DNA of 64,000 bases from Daphnia carinata (GCF_022539665.2 NC_081333.1:5578971-5642970), one strand, 5' to 3'; counted from the first letter of the stretch, positions 22,419 through 34,100 are shown. The notes: generated by a model not told the origin, from the sequence alone. Translations and numbers: made by a program.

Positions 22419-23179
22419 TCAACGCTTCATGTGTCGCAAGGCGGCGTTTAATTCGGCCACTCGGTTGGAAAGACTTCCAAGCGTGAAAAAGGCATAGTGG
22501 CGAGAGAAGAACGCGAATAATGATAGGCCGGTACATACAGCCACCAGTACGGTGACCCATTCGTAGGGGTAACGAATTGTCCCTAGACGATCGACGCCTT
22601 GTCTCACTTGCTCCTCTTCTTCCAATGAGCGTAAGTTTTGTGCCATCAGGGAAATCCGTGCTTGCGTCATAGTGCGGCGAGAAAATAACGTGGCATTGTT
22701 CCAGTCCGTGATATAACGAGGTGGTAGGTTTGTGATATCAGGTGCCTTTGTCCTCTTGCCACACTTGTCCTACGTCCTCTATTTCGGCTAAAGAAAGGAG
22801 TGTTCTATTGATAGAAGAATGACGGATATTCTTCTTGAGGCTGGCTTGGAAGATCCAGTCATCCGTATATGCCGAAAAGGACATGGGCACTTCGAATATG
22901 TTGAACGACTCCCGTTTGATTATCGCATTCGACGTCCGTCGATTACTTGGACAGGATATCGTAATTGTGGTATCTCTGACAGCATAGAATCCCCAGCGGC
23001 GATTTCCCAAATACGCCGTCTGCTGTCCATCCCTCTTTGACAATTTGGTCGCACAATTGACTTAATTCTTCATCTTTTAAAAATAGGGCCATGGCGCATC
23101 CCGGCTCGCGGTGTTTTTTGTTGATGGCTCTGCTTATTGGACAAATCGCCGTAGGTGATGTAAAGCAACGAGACGTGTC
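22419..23179 (-). pseudogene. env: Envelope C-terminal part (frameshifted)
   Basis: The continuation of the envelope gene in other frames: 22738-23043 is extracellular sequence with scattered cysteines, and 22419-22670 is the C-terminal piece with a clear membrane anchor ('WVTVLVAVCTGLSLFAFF') and a short basic tail ending 'RHMKR'. Stops and frame changes at about 23180, 23040 and 22700 separate the parts, so no full-length envelope can be made from this copy. Confidence 0.7.
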
Positions 23180-24442
23180 TTATGCTGATAGTTCAACAAA
23201 TGTTTGTTGGTCGGTTGCGACAGCCAGATACGGTGGCAAAGGATGAAATTGGGCACCTTGTGTCGCATTATTCACCGGGCGCGGCAGACTAACAACTTCG
23301 TAAAGCGTAAAGCTAAATGGGAATTCAAACACAGGTAGGTGAATAAAGATCCTTAAAAAGTCATCTACCGCGGCTACTAAAACCGTGGCTTCTTTATAAA
23401 ATTTCCAAACATCACCCATTTGGACTGAAGGACTCAGCGTCCAACCCGTTGGCAAGGTGTTTTTCACTTCTTTAAACACTAACTCTACTTGCTTAGGTGG
23501 AAAAACCGTAGCTGGTAGCCTTTCGGTCGCCATTGTCGCTAGCACAACCGGGAAATTGGTCACCGATTCGTCTATCCAAGCGAGGGACTTCTGAACGTGC
23601 CGAAAGACATTATCGATCTTCTCGGTGGCTGACGCTTGCCGCTCCATTTCTTGCTGGAAACCTCCAACTTGTTGGCTGATCTTCCATGCTTCGGCTTCGA
23701 CGTGGTTAAAGGCGACCCGTAACTCTCCGATGGCTTTTACTGCAGCCTGAGTTTTCCACACAGTTTCATTAATTAGAGATGCGTGAACTTCTATGGCATG
23801 CACAATTGACGTGGTTTCTGTGGATAATTTATTTATTCTCTCGTTCACATGTTCTAGGTCTTCCTGCGTGGCTACTCCAAACAGCCAGTTTAGGATCTTT
23901 CTTCCGCCATCAGCTATTGCTCTCTTCCTTCTTGGATCCTTTATTCCGACGGCCTCCTTCAGCTCATTAAGTTGTCGATGGCTTTCACGCAGTTTTTCCA
24001 TTTCTACCTGCGTGCGAACATTCAGTTGCCGCCGAAAACGTTCTTTAAATTTGTCTTCCAAGGCGTTGTTCCGGTAAATCAATGTACCCATTCGCACTTC
24101 CAATATAAACTGTAATTGTTTAATGACTTTTTCTAGAGTGTCGAAGATGAAGTCGGAGACAACTATCCATTCTGAGTCTGAGAAAGCTACTTCTTTTTCG
24201 GGATTGAAGATTACTCCTTGGTAGGCCACGATCTCTTTTGCCGATATTTTTACCGGCGGATTTATCGTCAAAAACAGGAAAAAAAATGGTAGTGCTAGTA
24301 TGAATTGCTTCTTCGGTATCCTTCCTCGAGCTGATCGTCCTAAACCAGTCCCATCTGGGGCTGCTGTTGGTATTCCCGGTACCGGTACCGCCCGCAGGCG
24401 GGATCCCCACGCATGCATCCCTTTCTTGATTCCGTTGACCAT
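23180..24442 (-). pseudogene. env: Errantivirus-type envelope (F-like fusion protein), N-terminal part
   Basis: A 420-codon open frame. Residues ~47-61 are a hydrophobic signal-like stretch. Residues 171-174 are Arg-Arg-Lys-Arg, a furin-type cleavage site, followed directly by a small/hydrophobic fusion-peptide-like segment ending 'LNWLFGVAT' and a coiled coil ('EDLEHVNERINKLSTET'). This arrangement is shared by gypsy/errantivirus Env and baculovirus F proteins, which mediate membrane fusion at cell entry. It overlaps the end of pol by about 320 bases in another frame, and the ATG at 24442 is the first in the frame; translation in the family normally uses a spliced RNA. The frame ends early at 23180, before the membrane anchor. 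Confidence 0.85.
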
Positions 24443-26690
24443 CGTCTATTTCCAGGGCCACGGACCCTTCTGGTTTGGCAGTCGGCGACGCGTCACGTAA
24501 GTTAGATTGTGATGACTCCGGGGGTATATCCTTGCTGTCTGGCTTGGAGAACGGTGGAGTTCCAACAACACCAATGCATGATTTCATACGCTCGACATGT
24601 ACTATCTCTGTCTTGGGCGAGCGGCCTAGGCGTATTTCGTAGTTGCTTGGGGTGGTCTGGCGTACCACTTTATACGGACCATACCACCGATGCAAAAGTT
24701 TTTCAGATCTTCCTACCTTTCGAATAGGTTTGTACACAAGAACTTCGTCTCCAGGCAGGTAAGTGGGTGCTTCTCTCCTGTTCTTGTCATACTGCTCCTT
24801 TTGGTCTTGGTGTATAAGGGCTGCTCGCTCCTGTACTAACAATCGTACCTGTCGGAGACGTTCGATTGCCCATTCGGACGGATCCCTGTCCTTCGGCGCC
24901 ACAGGGTTGGGATCCACGCCTACCATAGCGTCGATGGGGAGAACGGCTTCTCTCCCATACACCAAGTAAAATAGCGTCTTTCCGGTAGTCTCTTGACGAC
25001 TGGTATTGTACGCGAACGTCACGTAGGGTAATGACTTATCCCAGTCCCGATGATCGGAGCTGACATACATTGAGAGCATGTCAGACAGCGTGTGATTAAG
25101 CCGTTCCACCAAGCCGTTCGCTTGCGGACGATAGGCCGTTTTCATACGGTGGTTAGTCTCCATGGCCTTCAGCACATGTTGGGTGAGTTCTGCGATGAAA
25201 CAGCGGCCTCTATCCGTGGTTAGCTGGCGTGGTGCACCATGACGTAACAACACACTTTTTATTAGAAAATCGGCCACTTCTGTAACGTCGGCACTTGGAA
25301 GCGCTCTAGTCTCTGCCCATTTCGTCACATAATCTACTGCCACAACGATGTGTTTGTTCTCCATTTTTGATAGTGGGAACGGACCCAGAATATCTATTCC
25401 CAACCTTTCAAACGGACGTTCTGTTTTTATTACTTCCATGTATCCGGCTGGCCGCTGGTACAATGACTTACAAGATTGGCATTCTTGGCAACTGCGAACG
25501 AATTGACTAACCTCTTCGTCCATTTCCTCCCAATAGTAACGAGCTCGCATTTTCGCTAGAGTGCGTCTCATTCCTAGGTGTCCTGCCGTGATGTCATGAT
25601 GGCAAGCGCGCATAACCTCTTCTTTGAACGTTTGAGGCACACACAGTTTTAAAAGTCGTCCATCATCGACGATCTTCCCGCGAAAAAACAGGCCATCCTG
25701 AATTCGATACTGCCCTCGGAGTTTTCCTCGTTTGATTGCGGCAAACACCTGATCCCATTCCTCTTGCTGGGCGCGTTGTAATTTTTCTTTATTGTCATGA
25801 TCGATGCTTAAGTTTGCCAATATGCAGTTCAGAGACTCATCTGTCTCTGTGACAATGTTGACTGGATTACGCGATAACGCGTCCGCATCCGTATGTAGTC
25901 TTCCGTTACGGTGTACGATCCTTAGTAAGAATTCTTGTAATTGCAGACTCCAACGAGCCAAACGTCCGGCCAGATCCTTTCTACTTAACAGCCAACAAAG
26001 CGCATGATGGTGAGTCACAACCACGGTCTCAATCCCCCAAATGTAGCTTCTAATTTTTTTCACCGCCCAGACCAACGCAAGGCATTCTTTTTCCGTGATG
26101 GAATAATTGTTTTCGCCTTTTGTCAAGAGACGGCTCGCGTAGGAGAGGGGTCTTCCCACGTTGTCGATGCGTTGTAATAACACTGGTCCAAGACCGTAAT
26201 CACATGCGTCAGGATGGATCTCGAAAGGCTTGAAAAAATCAGGATATGCTAACGTAGCGGCCCTAATCAGCGCTTGTTTCAATAATTTGAAGCTTTCTTC
26301 TTGAGGTTCTTCCCGTACGAAGCATGCTTCTTTTTTGAACATGTCCGTTAAGGGTTTAGCAACGTGCGCAAATTGCGCAATGAACCTCCTGTAGTAGGAG
26401 CAAAGTCCTATAAAGCTCCTAACGCATTTCAGTTGGTCAGCGGGTTTATGTAAGGAACAAAGAGACGGAAACCTTTCAATTGCCTTTAGTTTTTCCGGGT
26501 CTGGGCGTATGCCTTTCCCACTCATTACATGTCCTAAAGCTTTCACTTCTCGGGCTGCAAATTGGCACTTCACTAGTTTGATCTCTAATCCTGCTTTGTG
26601 TAAGGCACTCAGCACCTGCCGAAGTCGTAGTAGATGTTCCCTCGTATCTCCTGCGTAGATGATGATATCGTCCAAGTAGACGAGGCAGAT
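24120..26690 (-). pseudogene. pol: Gypsy pol: RT end, RNase H, integrase
   Basis: An 851-codon open frame that begins inside RT. The catalytic 'VYLDDIIIYAG' lies just upstream in the same frame (YLDD codons at 26667-26678), then the RT thumb ('KALGHVMSGKGIRPDPEKL'). RNase H at residues ~150-270 has 'HPDACDYGLGPVLLQ' and 'TEKECLALVWAV', but 'VVTHHHALCWL' has His at 26010-26012 where the family has the catalytic Asp. The integrase has H2C2 ('HHDITAGHLG', 'CQECQSCK') and a complete D,D,E core ('AVDYVTKWAE', 'LTTDRGRCFI', 'ANGLVERLNHTL'), then a GPY-type end ('HRWYGPYKVVRQ'). The fingers and most of the palm of RT are missing, so the element cannot copy itself. Confidence 0.9.
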
Positions 26691-27664
26691 AGTCCATAGG
26701 GTTTCCTCAATCCGCGGTAGTGGATAAATTCGCCTAGGGATGCCACTGTCCCCGTCTTCTTATACTGAACCACCAATCGCTCGAACTGGCTTAGGAAATC
26801 GTTCCCTAACAGTAGTTCGATTCCTTTCATTTCCAAGAGAATGATTTTTCCACTGGCCTTGTGGCCCTGATGTTCAATTTCCAACTGAATGGCACCAAGA
26901 GGTTGTGTACTCTGACCATTTACCATAATGATGGCCGGTCCCTCCCATTCCACCAGCGGCGCTTTTAGCTTTTCTTGAAGGCTCGGCGAAGCAACTGAAA
27001 TTACGGCTCCGGTATCGATAACTGCCTTGACGGCTAATCCTTTACAGTTGACTTCTTCGAATATGAGCCGCGGTGAGTAGGTCAAATAGATCGGTACGTT
27101 TTCTCCTTTATCATTTTTGCCTTCTTTTACTTCGCAATTCTTTTCCCCCTTTTCTCCGAGCGATTCTATCTCATAACCAGTCCCTTTTTCTTCATTTTTA
27201 GCCTCCTCGAGCTCACCATTCGTCTTCCCTTTTCCTTCGCGTGAAATCATTCCCACCGCCATTTGATCCTCTTCTCGGTCCATTGGAGGTGTAGATGCCT
27301 TCCTAGGGCTACGACTTTCCCTTCTATCGTCCCTACTATAACGCGAGCGTTCTCGACTTATGTTTCTCCCCCCATCTTGGCTTCCATCTCGTCGCCTATT
27401 CTCACGTCCTCGCCGGTCCACATCACCTCCGCTTGGTCTCCTTTCGTCCTCCCCTCCTTCCCGACCGGGTGTTGGTGATCGTGGTCTCGTATTACTCAAA
27501 TTGGTCTCACAAAAACGAGCAATATGACCGGATCGTCCACATCGGTGGCAGATTGGTTTTCCGTCTGCTGTTCGAGAAGGTTTGGGTTTCTCCCCCCCCC
27601 CCAGGCGTAATCGTTTAGTACCTCGTTCCAGCTCTTCTATCCGAGCTGCCCTATCGCGTACCAA
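26609..27664 (-). pseudogene. Gag end with zinc knuckle and aspartic protease, fused to RT remnant
   Basis: A 351-codon frame. Residues ~38-51 form one zinc knuckle (C-x2-C-x4-H-x4-C: CHRCGRSGHIARFC). An Arg/Ser-rich linker follows to about residue 140. Residues ~205-320 are a retropepsin: 'KAVIDTGAVISVAS' has Asp-Thr-Gly, and 'IELLLGNDFLSQF' is the flap/dimer strand near the end. After 'GEFIHYRGLRKP' (about 26700) the sequence jumps into the RT palm, showing that several hundred bases of RT were deleted. The final ~30 residues are RT read in the wrong frame. Confidence 0.85.
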
Positions 27665-27812
27665 ATCTTTTAACTCGTCATGCGACGCGTGCCGTTTCGT
27701 CCCGTATGCTCTAACATCTCGTCATCACCGCCATCGTAAAAGCTTCGTCTTACAGGGCCTCGCCTTTCCTCAGAGTCAGCGTACGTGACTCGCCTGGTTG
27801 GAATAGGATCCT

Positions 27813-28372
27813 TCACTTGTCCCATAAAATTAACTGCCTGATTTGGTTTCTCTGAATCCTCGTACACCCTAGTATAAATTTATTATTAATTTTCATTTCT
27901 CGCTTCAAAGGCTGATTAAGCCCACGCAAAAGATAATCCACTTTCTTCGCTTCAGGCATCATAGGGTTCAACCTACGGCACTGATTGAGCACGTCGTAGA
28001 AATATCCCACGACTGTCTCCGAAACCTCCTGCTTTCGACTACGTAGCCTAGCTTTATGGTAACGGTCGAAATCCTCCGATCGAAATGTATGTAAAAATCG
28101 GGTTGGTAGGCCCCTTATCCCGGGTTCGGCCTCCCTCTCAGGCGCGGCTTCACGCGGAGCAACGTCGTCCCAGACCACCGGTCCTACTGGACAAGCTAGC
28201 CAATCCTTTGCTGTACCTTCTAAGAATAATCCAAAGTATTCCGCTTTCTCAGCGGGACCCCATCCGTTAAAATTGGCGGTCCTCTCGAAACGTTCCATTC
28301 ATTCAGCGGCATCGTCGTCTGGTCCTCCGCGGAAGACTGGTGCCTCACCAGGCTTGGGAACCGATACTTTGA
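27813..28372 (-). pseudogene. gag: Gypsy gag, central (capsid) part
   Basis: From 28372 downward the frame reads 'KVSVPKPGEAPVFRGG', then a TGA at 28299-28301 immediately before the Met of the 161-codon frame 27813-28298. The position after 'DDDAAE' normally holds a residue just before 'MERFERTANFNGWGPAEKAE', the start of the retrotransposon gag fold, so the TGA is a point nonsense change. The fold continues with 'AKDWLACP' and 'VVGYFYDVLNQCRRLNP'. A frameshift at about 27860 precedes the zinc-knuckle frame. The upstream end is cut by the hAT insertion. Confidence 0.8.
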
Positions 28373-28584
28373 AAAACCATTTTCGATTACGATAGCGATA
28401 CCCTTGTTTTTTTCTATTTTCGAATATAGGGCGACAGTTCAGAAAAAAAGTATCGGTATCGCGATGAACGATGATTTTGCGATGATTTTATTTTTGAAAA
28501 AAAAATTGAATAAAAAAGAATACTGTACAATAAAAGGAGCAGGAATATGAATATGAAAAATATGGATATGAAATCCAGAATACA

Positions 28585-29469
28585 TTAGTGACTATCAACA
28601 ACTTTCTTATTACTACGCAGGAAAACAAGCATTTCAAAATTAATGTCGCCTAAAAGCGTGCGCATAGGAGTGAGAATGCGACCACCGAGAGAAAAGAGAC
28701 GTTCACAAGCAGCACTTCCTGGGAGACCAACATTATAGTAGTGGAACAGTTGCTTTATCAATGGAAATTGATTAAGGCATGAAAGCTCAGCGGTGTTCTT
28801 GGATTCAAGGTAGCGACTCAGTTCCATTTTCCAGACACTATTGGAAAAATTTTCTTGTTTTCCTCCTTTTGAAAGAAGGGTAAAAAAATCTCTTTCGTCT
28901 TCTGGTGAAACAGATTTGTTTAAACTTGAACTTTTTTCTGCATCGATTGCCTGTAGTTTAGTTTCAATCCTTGTAATAATTTGGTTTTTCAGTTTCAAGT
29001 CTTCTTCATCTTGGTAATCCAACCAGTTAAGCTTAAACTTGGGATGAAGGGCAGCTGCCAATTGAAAATATTCTAGTTTAAAAAAGCGGTCAAAACGTTT
29101 CGAAAGGCCTTCTTGTAAAGCTTCCACAAGGGGTTTGCAAATTGCAAGTGGTGGTTCCTTTAATGCAAGTTCGGCAAGGCGTCTGCGAATCACAACTATA
29201 GTTGGCAGCAAATATCCAGATGAAACTTGAGTGTGTTGTTCCCCTTGTAAAACATCCAAAGCATAAGAAACTGGGGTCATCACTGATACATACTCAGAAA
29301 TGAACAAGTAGTCTTCAGAAGTAAGAACTGGTATTTTTAAAAATTCACAAACTGCTTTCAGATTACTTTTCACTTTCTTCACGGTGACTAAATCTGATAC
29401 CAAGTTGTGCACATGCTTGATTGCGTCAAACCAAGCATTCCAACGAGTATCGTTGGGAATGACAAACAA
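28585..29469 (-). pseudogene. hAT transposase, C-terminal half with dimerisation domain
   Basis: A 294-codon open frame starting just upstream of 'PNDTRWNAWFD', a conserved hAT block. Residues ~235-290 form the hAT C-terminal dimerisation region ('GLPGSAACERLFSLGGRILT', then 'FEMLVFLRSNKK'). The enzyme would cut and paste the element. The gene continues upstream in 29564-30024, but the two parts are separated by a 95-bp stretch containing a perfect hairpin (29520-29581). Confidence 0.9.
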
Positions 29470-29519
29470 CGTTCCTAAAAACGTAAAAAAAAATAAATAA
29501 ACCTAACTGCAAAATAAAC

Positions 29520-29581
29520 ATCATCATCATCCCTTAACTCTTGAAGTTCATGTAATTCAAGAGTTAAGGGATGATGATGAT
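29520..29581. repeat. Perfect hairpin, 26-bp arms and 10-bp loop
   Basis: 29520-29545 is the exact reverse complement of 29556-29581. The outer part of each arm is a triplet run (ATC/GAT). It lies between the two transposase frames and interrupts their continuity. Confidence 0.95.
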
Positions 29582-30024
29582 GATATGAATCATACCCAAT
29601 AGTTCCTTTATTTTGTCTTTACTTAAAGAGGATCGCTGTTGTTTATTAAAGATGCCTTGTAATTTCCCAATAGCTGATCTTGACTTTTTCTTGAACTGAG
29701 CGTTTGATAAGGCACTGTCTGCATCTGCTTTCGCTAAAAGACTTAATAGGTGCGCAGCACAAGGAGAGTGCATCGGTAGTCTATAAAGTTCTTCTTCGGA
29801 ATCAATATTTAACAATGCAAAGTCCAAATCTGTACGGACAACATCTTCGCCATTAAAGCAATCATCTTCTTCAGCAGAGTCCGGCTCATTTATAACTGGC
29901 TCTGCTCCAAACAATTTGAACGCCTTCAACATGTTTGATCCTGAATCGGTAATTGTGAGGACAGTCTTATTTTCTACACCAAATTCTACATTGATTGCGT
30001 CTAGACTAGATGCAATAACATTGT
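29564..30024 (-). pseudogene. hAT transposase, central part with first catalytic region
   Basis: The 122-codon frame 29564-29932 extends upstream in the same frame to about 30024 ('IASSLDAINVEF', 'VLTITDSGSNMLKAF'). 'TITDSGSN' matches the block around a catalytic Asp of hAT transposases. An acidic segment follows, then 'SPCAAHLLSLLAKADAD', the Cys/His-Ala-His-Leu block conserved in the family. The N-terminal BED zinc finger is absent. Confidence 0.8.
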
Positions 30025-30851
30025 ATGTGTGGCAGCCTCACGATACTGCAATGGATGAGCCGGTGCACGCTGAGCGACTCCATCGTTTCCTCTAATTTCA
30101 GCACGCTGGGCCATTTCAAGCGTTGGTGCTATAGCGAGCGGTAAAGCTCCAGAAAAATCGTCTAACCCCTTATCACTTCCTTCCCTTGAGCACTCGTTAA
30201 AGGTTCCTTGCTTTTCGGCTACCTCCTGTTGCTCCCTCGGGTCAACACGCGTTGGTTCTCCCACACCACTATCTCTCGATCTTGCTTCCTGAACAAGCTT
30301 CCGATACCTACAAGAGCAATTTGTCCTCGCGTTCGATTCTCCGATCGGGTTCAGTGATACGATTCCTCTTCTCGGAATGATATGGCCGATCGCTTGGGCA
30401 GTCTGTGTCCCGACTTCTGTCGGGACTCTCTTTAGAGATTCCGCCTGACTTCCGTCAAGACCAACGTTACGTTGTCCTTCCTCGCTTATCGGGGACGCGG
30501 CTAACCCTCGTAAACGCCTGCTCTGCCTAGGCGGATCCGTACTCATCCACCGAGCTACGTCTCTCACTCCCACCCAATGGTAGGCCTGTCGGGCTGTCAC
30601 GACGCGCTTTCCATAACTTACTCGGACGGGTTTCAACCTAACAGCGAATCAAAGAAATCGGCCAGGTCTGTGGTCCTGTACCACGGATATTTAACGCACT
30701 TTCTAGCCGGTCGGTCACACTTCCCAAGGACCCCTAAACAGCACCTGCCTCCAAGTCCCTTATTCCCAAAACCTCCCAAGACCCGTGCGAAAAGAACAAC
30801 AATTGCGCTTACCTTACTCAGCCTAACAGGTGTTACCCTGCATCTCCAATA
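30025..30851 (-). pseudogene. gag: Gypsy gag N-terminal part and leader
   Basis: The frame 30001-30636 starts with 'MKPVRVSYGKRVVTARQAYH' and is Arg/Glu/Gln-rich without a named domain, as usual for the N-terminal matrix-like part of gypsy gag. It runs into the hAT fragment near 30024. Bases 30637-30851 are the untranslated leader. The tRNA primer site should follow the 5' LTR: the minus strand there reads TGGAGATGCAGGG a few bases from the LTR, a plausible primer site, but I cannot name the tRNA. Confidence 0.6.
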
Positions 30852-31106
30852 TGTCACGGATATGGATCTTGTACCAAGATAGAGACGTCGTGCTTCAGAT
30901 TAAAAGACAATGAGTATTTCACCAGACAACTGCAAACTAACTGCACTAACCAATTAATCAAAAAGCCAACCAGGTGTGCCAAATCGCCCCTTTTATATCC
31001 GGCGACGAGGGTGGTGCTCCAAAAGACGGCCATAACTGGGGCGGGATTTCCGTCCTAGCGCTGTTGTCGCCACCATGTTGTCGACTCGAATATTTCCAAC
31101 GCGACA
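30852..31106 (-). mobile_element. 5' LTR of the gypsy element
   Basis: 255 bp, TGT...ACA, matching 21636-21903 apart from a 13-bp deletion and substitutions. A TATA box is at about 30990-30997 on the minus strand (TATAAAAG). Confidence 0.92.
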
Positions 31107-34100
31107 ATATTGAAACTCACTGTATCACGCTATATTCAAATTGAATAAACGTAAATTTGATAATGTTTGAATGTACATCATGAAACTGATTCTATAACAC
31201 TATATTCAAATTGAATACACGTATATTTGATGCTGTTTGAATGTAGATATTCAAACTAATTCTATAACACTATATTCACATTGAATACACGTATATTTGA
31301 TGCTGTTTGAATGTAGATATTCAAACAGATTCTATTACACTATATTCACATTAAATACACGTATATTTGATGCTGTTTGAATGTAGATATTGAAACTCAA
31401 TGTATCACACTATATTCACATTGAATAGACGTATATTTGATACTGTTTGAATGTAGATCATGAAACTGATTCTATAACACTATATTCACATTGAATACAG
31501 GTATATTTGATGCTGTTTGAATGTAGATCATGAAACAGATTCTATAACACTATATTCACATTGAATACACGTATATTTGATGCTTTTTTAATGTAGATAT
31601 TAAAACTGATTCCATAACACTATATTCACACTGAATACAGGTATATTTGATGCTGTTTGAATGTAGATATTGAAACTCACTGTATCACACTATATTCACA
31701 TTGAATACACGTATATTTGATGCTGTTTGAATGTAGATATTGAAACTCAATCTATCACACTATATTCACATTAAATAGACGTATATTTGATACTGTTTGA
31801 ATGCACATCATGAAACTGATTCTATAACACTATATTCACATTGAATAAACATATGTTTGATGCTGTTTGAATGTAGATATTGAAACTCACTGTATCACAC
31901 TATATTCACATTGAATACACGTATATTTTATGCTGTTTGAATGTAGATATTGAAACTCAATGTATCACACTATATTCACATTGAATACACGTATATTTGA
32001 TGCTGTTTGAATGTACATCATGAAACTGATTCTATAACACTATATTCACATTGAATACACGTATATTTGATGCTGTTTTAATGTAGATATTAAAACTGAT
32101 TCTATAACACTATATTCATATTGAATACAGGTATATTTGATGCTGTTTGAATGTAGATATTGAAACACACTGTATCACACTATATTCACATTGAATACAC
32201 GTATATTTAATGCTGTTTGAATGTAGATATTGAAACTCACTGTATCACATTGTATTCACATTGAATACACGTATATTTGATACTGTTTGAATGTAGATCA
32301 TGAAACTTATTCTATAAAACTATATTCACATTGAATACACGTATATTTGATGGTGTTTGAATGTAGATATTAAAACTGATTCTATAACACTATATTCACA
32401 TTGAATACACGTATATTTGATGCTGTTTGAATGTAGATATTGAAACTGATTCTATAACACTATATTCACATTGAATACACGTATATTTGATGCTGTTTGA
32501 ATGTAGATATTGAAACTGATTCTATAACACTATATTCACATTGAATACACGTATATTTGATGCTGTTTGAATGTAGATATTGAAACTGATTCTATAACAC
32601 TATATTCACATTGAATACACGTATATTTGATGCTGTTTGAATGTAGATATTGAAACTGATTCTATAACACTATATTCACATTGAATACACGTATATTTGA
32701 TGCTGTTTGAATGTAGATATTGAAACTCATTCTATCACACTATATTCACATTGAATACACGTATATTTGATGCTGTTTGAATGTAGATATTGAAACTGAT
32801 TCTATAACACTATATTCACATTGAATACACGTATATTTGATGCTGTTTGAATGTAGATATTGAAACTGATTCTATAACACTATATTCACATTGAATACAC
32901 GTATATTTGATGCTGTTTGAATGTAGATATTGAAACTGATTCTATAACACTATATTCACATTGAATACACGTATATTTGATGCTGTTTGAATGTAGATAT
33001 TGAAACTGATTCTATAACACTATATTCACATTGAATACACGTATATTTGATGCTGTTTGAATGTAGATATTGAAACTGATTCTATAACACTATATTCACA
33101 TTGAATACACGTATATTTGATGCTGTTTGAATGTAGATATTGAAACTGATTCTATAACACTATATTCACATTGAATACACGTATATTTGATGCTGTTTGA
33201 ATGTAGATATTGAAACTGATTCTATAACACTATATTCACATTGAATACACGTATATTTGATGCTGTTTGAATGTAGATATTGAAACTGATTCTATAACAC
33301 TATATTCACATTGAATACACGTATATTTGATGCTGTTTGAATGTAGATATTGAAACTCATTCTATAACACTATATTCACATTGAATACACGTATATTTGA
33401 TGCTGTTTGAATGTAGATATTGAAACTGATTCTATAACACTATATTCACATTGAATACACGTATATTTGATGCTGTTTGAATGTAGATATTGAAACTGAT
33501 TCTATAACACTATATTCACATTGAATACACGTATATTTGATGCTGTTTGAATGTAGATATTGAAACTGATTCTATAACACTATATTCACATTGAATACAC
33601 GTATATTTGATGCTGTTTGAATGTAGATATTGAAACTGATTCTATAACACTATATTCACATTGAATACACGTATATTTGATGCTGTTTGAATGTAGATAT
33701 TGAAACTGATTCTATAACACTATATTCACATTGAATACACGTATATTTGATGCTGTTTGAATGTAGATATTGAAACTGATTCTATAACACTATATTCACA
33801 TTGAATACACGTATATTTGATGCTGTTTGAATGTAGATATTGAAACTGATTCTATAACACTATATTCACATTGAATACACGTATATTTGATGCTGTTTGA
33901 ATGTAGATATTGAAACTGATTCTATAACACTATATTCACATTGAATACACGTATATTTGATGCTGTTTGAATGTAGATATTGAAACTATTTGATGCTGTT
34001 TGAATGTATTCTGATATATACACTATATTCACATTGAATACACGTATATTTGATGCTGTTTGAATGTAGATATTGAAACTGATTCTATAACACTATATTC

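Larger units (their letters stand above)
28372..30030 (-). mobile_element. hAT DNA transposon fragment nested in the gypsy gag
   Basis: About 1.66 kb that separates the two parts of the gypsy gag. It contains the central and C-terminal parts of a hAT transposase on the minus strand. The left end has an inverted repeat pair ('ttacgatagcgatacc' near 28389 and 'ggtatcgcgatg' near 28453), probably the subterminal repeats. The 5' part of the transposase and an obvious 8-bp duplication are missing, so the copy is truncated; boundaries are approximate. Confidence 0.75.
21636..31106 (-). mobile_element. Envelope-bearing Ty3/gypsy (errantivirus-like) element
   Basis: 9,471 bp with LTRs at 21636-21903 (3') and 30852-31106 (5') and a 4-bp duplication ATAT at 21632-21635 and 31107-31110. 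Minus-strand order is gag, protease, (truncated) RT, RNase H, integrase, envelope, the errantivirus layout. It is defective: gag holds a hAT fragment, part of RT is deleted, and envelope is frameshifted. It sits inside the 70-bp satellite, so it inserted after the array existed. Confidence 0.92.

Noticed and set aside
24300..24969. Plus-strand frames across the gypsy pol/env region
   Set aside because: Antisense shadows of the minus-strand pol and env frames.
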